Source of the DNA: Casuarius casuarius
Lineage: Eukaryota; Chordata; Aves; Casuariiformes; Casuariidae
Length of the DNA: 64,000 nt
Assembly (NCBI GenBank): GCA_003342895.1
Contig: PTFA01000279.1
Span: 499,149-563,148, forward strand
Reading direction: 5' to 3'
In this document: positions 39,101-54,100 of the stretch, piece by piece
How the letters are laid out: the number at the start of each line of letters is the position of its first letter
How positions within the stretch are numbered: the first letter of the stretch is position 1
Notes under the pieces: generated by a model
Databases searched by the model: none
What the model was told of the DNA's origin: nothing
Seen by the model: only the letters and a program-made list of their open reading frames with translations
Program-made: the position numbers and the translations under genes

Positions 39101-42100
39101 AGATACTTGCAAAGGTAAGCTGAGAATTACCTCTTTTAGGTAGAGGAATCAGCTGACCTGCGTCGCCTTCCTGCCTCTGTAGTCTTTGATATTCTAACTT
39201 TGATTTTAGAGGAGAAGGTATGTCACACACTCATGGTTTTTTTTTGAGTTCTGATCTGCTTTCTTTGGTTTCAAACATAAAACTGATTCTGCCTTATGAG
39301 CCAGGACCTCTTCACCATCTGGTAGAAGGATTAGATTTACAGTGGGGAGCATTTTACATAACTGAGACAAGACATTGAGTCCCCAAAGATGTTTACTTTG
39401 AATTTGATGAGCAGGGACAGGGGAGCATCTGGAAACGAATACAGAGAAGGAGCGATAGAGAAGCTGAGCAGCAGCTGAGAATGTTTCTCAGTAAATGTTT
39501 TACAGGAGCATATTAGTTTCTCCAGCTTTCTGATGAAAACCTGCTTGGATTCATGACAGGTCTGAGCCTCCAAGGCCTGCAGCTCCCCTACAGTTCCGGG
39601 TCAGCTCACCCATGTGGCCTGCCCTGTATGGGCAACCTCAAGTATCCAGGGTTTNGGGCTCTGGTTGTAGGCTTCAGTCTTGGCAGCTCCTGGTACAACC
39701 GGCTTCCCTGCTGCCAGGATGTTTGCAAAAGCAGTCAGGAGACTGAAAGTCCTGATGCCTCTGACTTGCTTCCTCACCTTGGGCTGGCCTTTGTCTGTGC
39801 TGCTGTGTCCTGTGTGCCTGGCTCCACTCACCCCGCAAGCTCTCTTGCTCCCAAATGGACATATCGAAACCAGCACCTCACCTTTGAGCTCTTTGCACCT
39901 GCTGATAGGAAGTCAGCTGGCCTTGCATTTATCTTTGCAGTATGTGTTTGACTACCAGCAAGGTGATGTTTTTGGCTGTGTGGCTGACATTGGCTGGATC
40001 ACGGGACACAGCTATGTTGTATATGGACCACTCTGCAACGGAGCCACCTCTGTCCTGTTTGAAAGCACCCCAGTGTACCCTGACCCAGGTGAGGGAGTGG
40101 TGAGCAAAGGTTTCGCTAAACATGGCAGTATAACATGGGAAAAGGAGATTTAGAAACCTGTCCAGTGTCACCTGCCTACTCAGGGAATGTAAGCTCTTTT
40201 TCTTTGGAACATGTGACCATAACATTCAGGAACATCTGTGCATCCAGGGTGGAAAAAAAAGGTGCCATTAGTTTTCCTCTGTACTCACAGTAGTCACAGC
40301 TTTAGCTTTAGCTGTTAACCTTTGCATTGAGCATTTGTGGCAGTATGTGTTCCACTGCTAGACAAATAAATGGGCTGTTCGGGATCTCGCAGGTCGTTAC
40401 TGGGAAATGGTACAAAGGTTGAAAATTAATCAATTTTACGGAGCACCTACGGCTATACGCTTGCTGCTGAAGTATGGAGATGAGTGGGTGAAGAAATATG
40501 ACAGATCTTCCCTAAAGACACTGGGATCAGGTGAGAGGCATGAAATCTTCCTCTGAAAAAGACAGAGGGTTCTAGCAGATAAGAATAAAGATACCAGAGG
40601 AGCTCAGCTGACTGAATGGGATAAGGTTCAAAATAGATGATAAAACAGGTTCCGCATATGGCTTTTCAGACAGAGTCTCAGCAGAAAGAGAAACAAACTG
40701 AAGTTGGTGCCATTGCACTTTAGTGTGATTGTCCATTTCCTAGCTTTTTTGCCAGATTGTGTTCTTAGCTGAAAAGATTTACCTACTGGTAAATGGCATC
40801 GTTTTGAACTTTGAACTGGTCTAGGTGGCCCCAGCATCATTTTCCTGTATTATTCTGGATTCTGGAGGTTCTCATATATGGCCTGCATTGATTAATTACT
40901 TTCAGTGAGATTTCTTGCTTGCCTTTTGACCTTTTTGGAAAAACCAAGTCCATTGCATAGTGCATTGCAGTCTTTGCACATCTCAGCAAAAATGCTGTAA
41001 GCATTTTGATTAGAGATCATGCAATTGGCATGTTGTGCACAGCAAGGGAGAATGAACTGCCTGCAACTCCGTGCGTCTCAGTCTCTTTCCTTTCTTGTTT
41101 TGGATCTAGTGGGAGAGCCCATCAACAATGAAGCTTGGCAGTGGTTCTATCACGTGGTGGGAGACGGGCGCTGCACCCTCGTTGATACGTGGTGGCAGAC
41201 AGGTAAAAGGCATCCTCAGAGAGTGTGCAGGCCTGACCGTTGACAGGGAGGTCTTGGTGGGTAGAGAAGGTTTAATGCATTTCAACTTGACCTGAAGAGC
41301 CTGCCGAAAACACCCTCCTGGTATTTTGATCAGATTTTGAAAATCACTGGTAAGTTTCAGTGCATAATAGCATATAATAGCAATAGCAATGTTTGTGTTT
41401 TTTTCCCTCTGGAAATCTTCTTTGATATTTTGAATGATGGAAAATCTCAAGCAGTTCTAGAAACAGAAGGCAGAAAAGGAATTCCTGGGCAGAGCTGAGA
41501 GAAGGCAGCTTGGATTGGAAACCTCCTGGAAATTATTTCTACAACTGGCCTGACCTTGATATGGTCTTATCATGAAAAAGCTTTTATAGTACCATATTGC
41601 CATAAACTGTACTTATATGTGCTTTGTTTGCTTTCCCTGAGAAAGATCAGAGTAGCAGCGAAAACTGAGCTGTGTAGTCAAAGGTGCTAGTTTAACTATG
41701 CTGGCTGATTGAAAAGGAATCAGCTAAAGCTTGTTGGCTGTGCATCAGGTGGACATGGAGACAAGGGCTGTTATCCAGCAGGGATGATTGGGTGCACCCT
41801 CTGTCAGGAGCAAAGGGAATTAGTATGTCGTAGTTGCTTTGGCCCTGCACCTTTGACGGTTTGGAAAGGAGGTGTGCACCTCTGTTTTGGCAATGTGTTC
41901 AGCCTGGTTCTGCGTGTTCAGTGAAGTCAGTGTCAGTTAAAGTCTGGTTTCCATTTACAGCCTGCTCGACAGAGTGACTGGGGTAACTGGCCATGGTCTC
42001 AGATCCTTGTGAAGTTGCAGCAGGAAAATCACTCACAGCTGGTTCCTGCCTCCTCATCTCCCAGCCAGCAACATATTGTTCACAGTGCAGACCTCTGGCT

Positions 42101-45100
42101 CCTTGCTCACTTGGGCGTCAGACAAAGCTGCTCGCTCTTCTCTGAGAGAGAGAAGCTGCTATGCTGCCTAGTGGGGCCCAACCCTTGGAGAAGCCCTGCA
42201 GGCCTTTCCCAGCTACTTCAGCAGCAGGTCCTCTGTTCTGGGCACTGATATTGAGAGTTGCTAAAGTCCTCTTGAATGCTCTTTCCCAAAATCTTGATGG
42301 AAATATGTCCTTGTCAAGTGCCGAGCCACACAGTCTGTCACTGCTACCAGACTTTCTCTTCAGGATCCCTATGGCCAGTCCCAGCTCTCAATGTGATGAG
42401 CTAATTTCTGGCACACAACCAAGTCCCATTTAATCCAGATCAGACGTGCAGACTTTTTACTTTCAGATTTAAAATAAAACAGCCTCAGAATTCAGAGCAG
42501 CAGTTCTACGTACTACCTACTTCAGTTAGTAATCTCTTAAACCATCTGGGTTCTCACATGCTGAGAAGAAGAAACTCTGGCTGGCTGCAAGCTACATGCT
42601 TTCCTCCTCTCACTGATCTGAGATAAAACACAGTGGAAAAACAGTTGATTACTGCACAGTGATGGAGATGAGACATAATCTTTTTTGCCTCCAACATTTT
42701 TGGTTTTAGCTTAAGTTACTGATGGGGTTACAGTGGGGTAGGTCTCCTAAACATTTTTTCCCTCTAAGATCTTTCCCTTTAAGATCTTAAGTTAAACTGT
42801 ATTTTTCCTGTTTTTTCTGAGCAACACTGTCAGGTGAGAGATTGAAGAACTTTTGCTGGACAGCCTGTAAATGCAGAGTGCTTGATGCTTACCTTGAACT
42901 GGGCATAGATTTGCAGGTGAACAATTACCAGCTCCCAGAAGCATAATATAATGATAGATGTTTATGGAATTGATTTTGCTAGAAAGTAGAATCAATCTTC
43001 CTCCACAGTTGATGCTCCCAATAGAAAGGAAGCCAAATTAATCATGGAGAGATTATATATGCCATTTGGGCATAAAGAGAGTGTGGAAAGAGATCATAGA
43101 AGCAGTTTGATGGATGCTGCTTATGGTGCTGCAGTGTCACCTCTCTCAAACAATTTCAATACAGCTTGTTAATTGTACTGTTGCATGCAGTGTCCTCTAC
43201 AGTATGTTGCTTTCCAAAGCAGCAACATGTTACCCAATAATAAAGCCCAGGAGGCATAAAGATCAGCAAATGATGATTTAAGAATCCATTTGAAAGTTTT
43301 CGGATGAGCAGATGAGTGAGACAGAGATTATGAAAAGCAATTTAAGTGGTGTGGTATGTGCTGATGAGAGAGGCAGAAAATTTCTATGACTCTTAGTGCT
43401 AAAATGTTAGATAGCAATATCTGTGCTGTGATTGACAGTAATAGGATCAAAGCTGTGTTTGAGTTTCAGGTCTAGTTCAACACAATGCAGAAGAGACACT
43501 AGATATTTTTACTTTTGTTGTTGGTTTTATAACAAAAATACAGCTATTGTATGCAGAACAGTGTGTATGTAGTGTGTATCAAGTAACAGTATGTATCAAG
43601 AACAAGAGCTGTTCTTGAGAGACATCTCTGAAAAGGCCCTGGAAATTTTGTTGTTGGGTTCTTACATGGACACTATCTTACAGCATTTTAAATGGGGCCA
43701 GTGTGGCATTGCTGGATTCCCTCCTGAAGTAGACAAAGGCAGACAAGCCAATCTAGGTGTGGNGGTTTAAGAAAATGGTCGCGGAGGGCTCATGTTCTAC
43801 CCTGCTGCCGGAAGTGATTTACCTACAGCAGAAGGGAACCTGTTTCTATGCATCACCTGCCTTGCCTGGACTCTGCTGTCCTTGCTTAAACTTCAGGTGG
43901 ATTTGCACCAAGGTGACAATGTGGGAGCAAATAAAGTGTAAGCAGAGCTTTCCTTCTGCCAGCTATGCCTTTGAGGAGACAGTCTTTGGCAGGGCAGGAC
44001 AGAGCCTACTACTGTAAGACTTGCTGTCTGTCATCTGTCAGTGGCTAACATTGGTACTTTTAAACCAGTTTAGGAACATTCACACATGTTTGCATAGGTC
44101 TTAACTATTCAAATTATTTTTAAAGCACCCCTGGCACCACGCAGCTGCCTCTGGAATGTGACTTTGCTGATGTGCAATCAGCTGCGAGTTGTGTAGGATG
44201 TGACAAAATCCATGTCAAAGCATAGCTTACAGTGCTGTGTTCAGAATGAGTACTTGCTTAGGAAGAGCAACCATCACTTTGATCAGTTTCCCTGCTCTGA
44301 CACAGGTTTTGTCTGTGCAAACAAAGAGAACAAAGAGTGTCTGGGTTTGGGTTATTTTTCTGAAATTGAAAAAAATCAAGATGACCCTTTCACAATGAAT
44401 AAAACATGTGACATGGATGCTTGTCCATCAATGAAACGTGTATTTTACATGCTATCTGAAAGCCGCATCTGAAACTGGTTTCTGCAAGTCTGGAGCACAG
44501 GTTTTCTTAGAGAGACCTTTTCTCATAGCCATGTCAGGGCAGCTGAGAGGCAAATTCAGCCCTTCCAGCCCCTGGTTTCAGTTTCGACCACCTCAGCAAA
44601 GCAAGTGAAGCAATGCACTTTAACAGTGGCAGAACATTTCTTTATTTATAGAGGTCTGTTCTTTAAAACCTAATGTTCCTGTGTTTTTTTTCTCCTCCCT
44701 TGTGTCTTTGAATTAGTTTTAGAATAGAAAAGATCTGATTAAGGTTGGAAACTGATTTAATGTGCATCCCAGCAAGAGTGATGAAGAATGATTAAAACTT
44801 TCAATTTTGAGTAGAAGATAATCTCAGCCTGCCTGTAAAGGGTGGGTTATTCTCATTCTCTGTAATAATAGTAATTCAGGCTCCTAAAGTGCTTTTCATA
44901 CTATCCTGTAGAGTGCTGTAAAAACAGCACAGGGAGATAAATCCCCGATGTGCTTATACTTTTCCTGTAAAATCCCATGTGGGGTAGGAATTGGGACTGA
45001 TAAGTACCACCCCCCCACATCCCCACACAGCCCTGTTGACCTGAGAAGAACCTGCAAGGGTGCGAGTATGCATTAGAGGTCCCTGTATTCATTGCTAGTT

Positions 45101-48100
45101 GGTGGCCGGAAGAATGGATTTATCTGTGAGCCTGACTTAGGGACAGATTTGGGGAATAGAGCATGTGGACTGAACCGATGGGCTCTTCATTGTGCCTGTT
45201 TGATTTGCCACGGATGGGACCATGGGAAGGCTGTTGAACACACACATGGTGTCTGCTGCTGCAGGGTCCACAGACCTCCTGGTGCAAAGCCAACTTCTAT
45301 AGCCTGTGCAGTGTTCCTCTCTGAACCCTTGAAGAGCTAAGCTGGAAGTCAGTGGTCTTGATGCTCTGTGGCATGGGGAGCTGCTCTTCCCTTGAGGCGG
45401 CTGCTTAGCCCTGCTCTGTGGTTTGTCACCACTGTACATAGGGGCAGCTGATCTGTGCAGCCAGCACTGAATAAGGCACAACACAAACAGGGAGTATGAA
45501 TAGCTTTCAGTCAAACTCACCAAAAAGGGGATCTTTCTGCTCCCTACCTGCTAAAATGTGTCTTGCAGATAGGGTAGGCCTGGGTGGTGTCAGCCTGGCT
45601 TGCCAGACTTTTTTCTATGCATGAGCCTTTTTGGTGTTCATTAGAGACCTCTTAGTTTCTTGAGTTTGTGCTGCTTTCAGATAGCTGTGCTAAATAGTGT
45701 GGCACAGTTTCTTTACAGTGTCTCTTACTTGCAAGGGGCTTCCCTATCCTCTTCTTTAACCAAGAAGAGCTGACACTTGTTTTCATCTGGCATCCAATGG
45801 GCACCAAACATTTTATTTTTCATTATTCTTCCAGAAACTGGTGGCATCTGCATTGCCCCACGGCCTTCAGAGGAGAAAGCTGAGATCGTTCCAGCTATGG
45901 CTATGAGACCCTTCTTTGGGATTGTGCCCGTGCTGATGGATGAGAATGTGAGTTGGGGCTCACAAAAAGAGAAGCTGCTGCATGCTTCTGCCTTAATCAC
46001 CTTTCTGTTGGCAGAGGAAAAGGATCTAGGAGGGTGTTTGTTCCTCCATTAAAATGGTACAACAGATGAGAAATTTATATATCCCAGCATATCTCAGATG
46101 CCTAGAGAGATTGTCAACTGGGTGTTGCAAGCTGTCTGAAAATCTCTGGAGGTGTGTTTGGATTTTAGGCCCCACTTTTATCTTCTTTCACTGCTTCTGA
46201 TTAAGAGCTGCTGCTTCCATTTGTGAGAGCAGTCAGAAGTCACACAAGCTCCTTGGAAACCAGGGAGCTATACACGGACGTCCAGTGACATGGCAAGGCT
46301 AGAGCAGCCAACAAGGCTGATGGAGTTTTCCAAGGGAATGCTAGACGTGAGTCTCTGCAGCTGTGGATGTCTGTGAGAGAACTGATGCTGGTCCATGAAG
46401 CTGTGCTAAGCGATCCCCATCTACACTCCAGTGCCCTGTTAAAGAGTAAAATGTGGAATCCTTTTAGCAAACTATTTAATAAGGGGCTGTGGCAGTTCAC
46501 AAAAGCTAAAGGAGAAGCATTTCCCTGCTAGCCTCATCCCAGGCATCCTCTGGCTGCTGGACACATGTGCTGTCATCTCTTCTGGCCTTCCCTTCTGGAG
46601 AATTGCAGGACTCACTTTTCTTTTAGTCTGGTAACTGTCCTATCTGCTGTGCTCCTGGCCTCAGGGTGAGGAAGGCATGACACAGATGGTTTGCAGTAGT
46701 TCTGCTAGTGAATTCGTTTTCTCCACACATGGCCCTCCACTTGCAGTCTGCACTGAGCAGTGGGGTGATTCTTGCTAGATCAATGACTCAGAAGCACTTG
46801 CTTTTTTTATTTTGCACACCTGATCATCCTGCCTGTGCTTGAACCTGCAGGGAAAGGTTATAGAGGGCAATGATGTGTCTGGTGCGCTCTGCATTGCCCA
46901 GCCATGGCCTGGCATGGCAAGAACCATCTATGGAGATCACCAGCGATTTGTTGATGCCTATTTCAAAGCCTACCCAGGTAAGGAGTGTGTCAAGGGAAGG
47001 CAGTTTGCCCTGCAGTATAAGTGCACTAAGTATTTTCAGCAGTGCTTTGTGATCTTCCTGTACCAGAGCCAGCTCTTGGGGGTTGCTGAAATTTGTTGTG
47101 TCACATGTTGCAAACATTCACTATATGGTCCTAGATGGTGTTGACCCTTTTAGCTGTCAAACGAGAATGTATTATTTAGAAAATTGTAATGCCTAGAATA
47201 CAAGCCCAGATACTGTTTCTTTGGGGCCATTTAGTGTTTCACTGGGAGATAGGAACATAGAATGGGAAAGTACCTCCTGTGTTACTGAATCTCATGCTTG
47301 CTGTGACAGCTTCTATTGCATCCTTCCTTTTTAAACATGGTCAAATTGTATGTGGCAAGTAATTAGAAGTGGCAGGGGAAAATCTTTGTGGGAGATTGGA
47401 CAAAACCACTGTCTTCACTCAGGGGAGCAGCTGAAAGGGCTTGGGAAACATTGAAGATAGAAAAGAATCAGAGAGACAATCCTCCAAGTTGTGCAAAATG
47501 GGGCAGAAAGTGAGAATGGGAAACCGATATGGAAGACATCAAATGAACCCACATATCCTAGTGATATTTAAAATAGGCTGATAGTTCCTCAATTTGGAAG
47601 GGTGGGAGGCATAACTGAAGGTCCATGAACTAGCCAGTAATAGGTCCTGGCAAGATCTGCCTTCAGATTTCACAGCCCCAGCTGCCTGTTGCTTGCACTG
47701 TTACTATCTGCGGCTGACAAGTGTCACAGGAACAGTTCAGATGTGGATGTGGCTCTGGTGAAGAGCCCACACAATCTGTGTCTCCAGGCATGCCCTCAGT
47801 GACACTGCACGGTATTGGAACCACTGGGTTGGGTCTTTTTCACTCTCTTGTGGATGGGTTGCAAGTGTCTGATTTCTGGGTCCAGAGAGATTTTTTCTTT
47901 GTGAAGCAGTGTCTTTTGGAAAAGATTCTCCTAGCCATCTCCCAGAGCTTGTGTTAGCTGGGCTGTTGACAGTACAGCTGGCTTTGTGTATACTGCTGTG
48001 TGGTCAGGCTTCCACAGAGATTGCAGAGCTTAGTATAGAAGTGTAAATGTGCTCTTCATAAGCAGCAATAAGAAGCTACTGTGTCCCAGAAGAGAAAGCA

Positions 48101-51100
48101 TGGGGAGGGAGGTCAGGCAGTTTCTGTTCCCAGATCTGTTACTGTCTCCCTGTCTCTCTGCCTTTCTGTAAGACAACCATTTGTGATCCATGGAGTACCC
48201 AGTGTTTACAAGGTGTTAGAAGCAAATCCCCGTGGTCCAGAATTCAGCAGTCTCTCATCAAATTGAGACTTTTCATCAAAAGTTTTAAACTCTCCAAACT
48301 TCATGCCTATCCCTATCTTTATTCAGCTAATCTGTATGCTGGAAAGGGACCTTTGTCTGGGATCTGTATCTTCATAGCCAGAAGGGAAAATGACTTTTCA
48401 TCAGTCCCAGTAGAAATTATTTAAAAAAAATGGCAATATTGCCATGTATAAAATCTAATAGAACTGTTTCCTTTCAGCTGAACAACTACAGTGTGCCATG
48501 AGAACTGAGGAGTAGTTAGAGGCACGTCTGAGTTTGAATACCTGCCTATGGCGTGATGGCAGATGGCATTTGAAATGGTTTTACCTTCGAGCTCTATGCG
48601 CTAAGCCTGGGCACATAGTTTCTGTGCCCAGCATGTGGGCATGCGCAGTGTAGGGAGCTGAGAGAGCTCTCCTTGGTTGTATAAATTCAACAGAGCGTCA
48701 CTGTGTAATAACAGTTGTGTTGTTGGGCTTAGATCTACCGTAGTGACATCAGCTAGTGATTTCTGCTGATGGCATACAGTGATTTTGCACATCTTGGCAG
48801 GGATCTGAGCTCCACTATCTTGGTGTTGCCTAGGCACTTACTAGGAGCCAGCACTGGCAAGGCACAGCACATGGAAGTAGGGGGTGGCAGAGAGAAATGG
48901 GTAGTGACATGTGACAGGGTATGCAGCCCTAAGCTTGAGAGACCCAGTGCGCTGCCTGATTCACATACCCTCCTAGCTGTCCTGGAGCATGGTCTGTCTT
49001 GCATCCAAGCCTGAAGCGATATGCTGATCACTTCTCACTGCTGATCACCCATGTCTTTACTGTAGGTTACTACTTCACAGGAGATGGTGCTTACAGGAAT
49101 GAGAAAGGCTATTACCAGATAACGGGGCGCATGGACGATGTCATTAACATCAGCGGACACAGGCTCGGGACGGCAGAGATAGAAGATGCTATGGTAAGTT
49201 GCAGGCAGAGAGCGGTCCCATGACAGGACAGATCAGCAGGAGAAGGTAGGCCCATTGAAAGAAACTGTATGATTTTATGCCAGTGCAGAATCTGGTTAGT
49301 TTGGAGTAACAGCATGGCCTTTCAACCCCTCCCCCTCCACACATACAGCTTGATGCATAATGAATAGTGAATATGCAGAAAGAAACAGTCCTCTTAGTAA
49401 GCAGATCGCAAACAGGCTAGGGAGCGAGGAGTCATGCCATGGGCAGTCCCTGCAGTTGAGCCATCAGGGCTGCATTTCCTCTCAGTGGCTTTGTACTATT
49501 GCAGTTGTAATTGTGGATGTTAGTGGAGTCTCTGTATGGAACAGGCTGTCCTGTTTGTTCCATCCCCTGAGCTAACAACTAACCTTTCCTTCCCAAATCT
49601 GTGGTTCTTGCTCGTCTGTAGTAGCTGAGTATGCCTGAGCATTCAGCAGTGTTAAATTTGAAGCAGCCTTGATTCATGTCAGCTGTGCAACTAGCCTATC
49701 ACTTAGAGAGAAAATGATATTAGCTCAGGGAATTGAAAACAAAAAGTCCTCAAAGGATTTATCTTCAAAGATTGACCTGAATATTTATTTCTATATTATG
49801 TGTCTTGCTTGCAAATGGCACTTAGATGTAACAGTTGATAAATCTGAGCTGTGTTTACATGGCAGACAGGATTCTGTGGTCTCCTCTGTGAATGAATTTC
49901 TTGGCTCTGTTGTGTGGAGTTCCAATCAGGGCTGTAGGATCCAGTTCCTCTCCCACTATACCTATGTGTGTGTATGTACATGTATGTATTTACATATTTA
50001 TGTTGCTCTGCAACATTTTCATATTTTAATCTAATTTAAAACAGCATAATCCAGTGTTGGTGTGGGATTCAGATCTGCTGTTTCTCCCAGTCTGTACAGC
50101 CACACCATCTTCTTACTGCAGAAGACTGTCAAATTAAATTCTGAAGAGCAGCAGAGTAAATCGCTGTTGTGGACATTCAGCAGAACAACCTTTCCTCCCC
50201 TTGCCGGAAGACAAAGAGGCCTGATTTTTCCTGTCGTCTTCTGTGCTTTGGGCACTGATACTCCAGTGAACTGTGGACTGCAATACTGGCAGCTTCACAT
50301 TTGCTCTGCTGGAGACAGTTCCCTGTGGCACAGGGCAATGCAGGACTGGTTTTACTTGGGATTTGGCCATGGCCAGCCACCACTTGGTGAAACCGTAGCC
50401 AAGCACACACAAGAGCACAAAGAAAAACAAAGCAGTTTTTAAGCTGGTGCAAATTCAGCTTGGTGTGCACTGGGCTTAGCCCTGTACGTAAGAGTGTGTA
50501 TTTCTGTGTTTGAAAACAGGGCTACTCCAGTGAGTAAATGCTACTCTTAGGACATGGCCGTGGTCACATCAGCTGACCATGCAGAACAAAGGTGGGATCT
50601 AGCATTCCTGTTGTGTTTAGAGCAGGATCTGGCTAAGGCGAGACTGACAAGCTCCTCAGCGATGTGGCAAGGTATTTTGTTCCTACAGCAGCTGGCACAG
50701 ACTCTGCAGGGCTTGAACCAGTTGTTATACTCCGTGTATTTTTGTTTTCCTTTTTGTGAAGGCTGATCACCCAGAAGTCCCTGAGACGGCTGTGATTGGG
50801 TATCCACATGAGATCAAAGGAGAAGGTATGTGAAAAGCAGCGTCTGATGTGACACATACATATGCGTTAGTTAATTTCTAACCTGGGCTGTCTGTTGGGT
50901 GTGGCCTAGGGAACAGGAGGCCAGCTATCCATCTCCTTAGGTTGACTGGTATGGCTTTGCCATGTATGTAGATACTGTGTGTTTACATACATACTATGTA
51001 TGTATATAAAAAGAATTGAGAGAGCAATACCTGCCCCAGCTTGGGGACATACAGTTACTTTCATGGCTCTCTTTGGCTCTTTCATGGCTGCAGAACTGAT

Positions 51101-54100
51101 CTTTGTTGGCCACGTTTTGATCCCAATTACACTTTGGTATTTTCTGTTCAATTGTCATTGTCCCTGAGATTACAGTCTGGTCCACAGATGCTGGGACAAG
51201 GCCAGGCTGTCGTTTGGGGGCTGGAGTCTTACTCCCTTCCTTTGTAGACAGGATTTTCTTGGGAACATCAGAATGACTTGACACCTGCCTCCTCATTCAA
51301 GTAAACGTCCCTCCTCTTGGCACTTTTGTCAGCCAGGTTCTAATATAAGGTATATGACTTTTGCTCGTTTTTCTTCCAGGTGCCTTTGCTTTCATAGTGG
51401 TAAAGGAAGAGACAGCTCATAAAGATCGTATCAAAGAAGAGCTCAAAACCGTAGTGGCTTCCAAGATAGCAAAGTATGCTGTGCCTGACCACATTCTGGT
51501 AAGTAGGAGACTGTAACCAGGACCAGGAGCAGGAATAGCCACATTTAACAAGTCTCACCCTCCTATCTGCAGAGCTTTTTTTTTCCCTCTCTCTGAGGGG
51601 AAAGGAACAGTAAAACTGAACTAACTAGAGGGATCCCTGGGTAGTGGAGGGCATGTAGGTGCAGTTGTTTTAATATGCTCCTTCTGCGTGCCTGGGGATC
51701 AGCAGGGACTCAGAGGGGTGGCTAGAATATTGCAGCTGCTCCAGCTTGCAGAATAGTTTCTCCATGGGGCTGCTGCAGAGTGTGTTTTAGAGCAACCCTG
51801 AGGCTGCCTGTCTGGGCCAAATATTGAACAACCATTTAAATAGGTTGCATGGAGAGGGCTTGAGAGCACCTTTCTTGGGAAGAGCTCTCGCAGAAGGGAG
51901 CCCCAGGCCCACCCTGTGCCTTAAGGTATGCTTGTTGTTCCTGTTGACCATGTTGCAGCATTACTGCTCCATACAGTTCTTGTCCTCAGCTAACCCCATG
52001 CTGAAGCAACATAGCACTGATCTCTANGACCCTGTGGAAGGGATCAGATAAAACCCTGCAAATTGTAGAGAAAAATCACAACCTCCAATGCCACTGAAGG
52101 GCAGAATGATGCTTTCCACCCCTCACCTATTTTGCATCAATATTTAGCATCAATACAAAGTCCATGAGCACAGGCTGTTTCTGTTGCATAGCTCTGACAG
52201 CTGTTCAGCCTGATTCTGAGGGCACTGATGAAATCGGGGCTCTGATTAAGCCTGATCACCTCACAGCACCTCCCTTTGCAAGCAATTTGGAGTGAGTGCA
52301 GAAAGCTGCCCCTCAGCAACCCCACTGAGGCCCATCCGCATCCATCCCCCTCTCCACTACCTACCTGGAAGTAGCCACATGACCACTTACTAGAGGGGCT
52401 CTGCTTTACAAATATGCTGGAAAGGTGGACCCTGAGATACAGGTTATGAAATACAACAGTAGTGGGTGAGGGTGGCTTATTCAAATTGGAACAACCTAGG
52501 ACATCCTTCATGGAATGGGGCAGCTCCCAGAACTTGCAGCTGTTCACTGCAGTAGTAACCCTGCTTCACTGTGTTGGCTGGACATAGATCTAACTGCTGC
52601 ACAGTTGCCATGTAGCACAGGCAAGGGGGCCAGCAGTACAGCCTCAGCTTAAAAGCAGTTCTTAAGGGAAAGGGGGAGACAGGCCCTTGCTTCTAGCTTT
52701 CTTCATAACAGCTCTTATCAGCAAAGAAGCTGACTTTGGACTCAGCCAGCTAGACTCTTTAACTTAGACAACTAAACTCTTAGAAGGAGAAAGTGCTTCA
52801 GGCCCTGACAGCAGCCGCGCCTCTCAACAAAGTGTGTCCCCCCCATCTTACAAAGGTCTGGGTTTGGAGGGGTACATTCTGTGAGATGGCACATGTACAC
52901 TGTCTGCCAGTTTCCAGGAGAGTTCCTCAGGTTTGTGTCCCTGCCAATCAGTGAGATAGTGAGGCTTTCCCTAAATGAGTTCAAAGTCCAAAATCTGCTT
53001 TACATGATACTCTGGCTGCCCTCTCACCATGACTGTGGGCAGGGATTGACTGGCAGTGGAAAGGGTCCTGAAGAGGAGGCTTTAAGAGGAATATGTGAAA
53101 GACTGGATGGATTGGATCTTCATGGATCCTGGAAGCTCCAGGTGATAGGTAACTGCATTGACTTGCTCAACAGTTGTGAAAAGCCCCAGATAACAGTGGT
53201 CCAGGTTGGCAGATGGTCCAGATTTGCTCAGTTGATAGCCAAACCTGGTCACCAATAGAAAAGACTGCAACTAGGTGACGCCATTTGTCCGCTCGCCTCT
53301 TATAGGCCATTTTGGCTGTGTCCAACTGTGTTATAAGGTGGGCGTGGACTTGCTGGAGCTGTGCAAGGAGATCACCAGCTGCAGGCACATGCAAGGCAGC
53401 CAGTGTGGCTGGATGATTACAGGAGGGGACACTAAAGTTAGTGAAGAATGGCATCTGCAGTGTGAATACATGAGTGTTGCTGCTTTAAGCAAACTCTGCC
53501 AGTGGGAGAGGGGCAAGTTCTCTTGGAGGAAGTTGTTGTAACACTGGAGATATTGTTCCAGAGCGTGAGTCACTTTCTTGGTCTTTCTGTTGGTCTGGAG
53601 TTGGTGAGAGGAGAAGAGGCAGGTTTGTACACAGAGTAGACCCATGAGCTCCTTCCAAACTCTGGCTGTGAACTCGGACCTCAACTGGTATTGATGCTGT
53701 CTGGGAGGCCATGGCATCAGAAAACATGCTGTAGAAAGAACTGGGCAGTCTGTGGGGCTGTGGGCAACTTCCTAAGGGGGACAAAGTGAGCCATTTTAGT
53801 GAACAGGTCCACAAACACTGGCATGGCTGTGTTTTCAAGCAAGAGGGCGGTTCTACTATGAAACTGAGGGACATGAACTGCTATGGCTGGTGAGGGGTGG
53901 AGAGGGGCTGCAAGAGACCCTGTGATCTCTGTCGAGGTCTTTCGGTGTAAGCGCAGGTTTCACAGGCCCGGATGTACCAGTCACATCTGTTCTTACTGTG
54001 GGCCACCACTAGGCCTGGATAACCAGGTACTATGTTTTCCAGCGGCCCCATTTTTGGCCCCTGTGGCGCTCAGCTCAGGGCTCAAGATGGCCTGAGCTAC

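Noticed and set aside
44200..44472. 90-codon + strand open frame in intron 8
   Set aside because: No recognised domain, and the ATG context and splice surroundings give no support.
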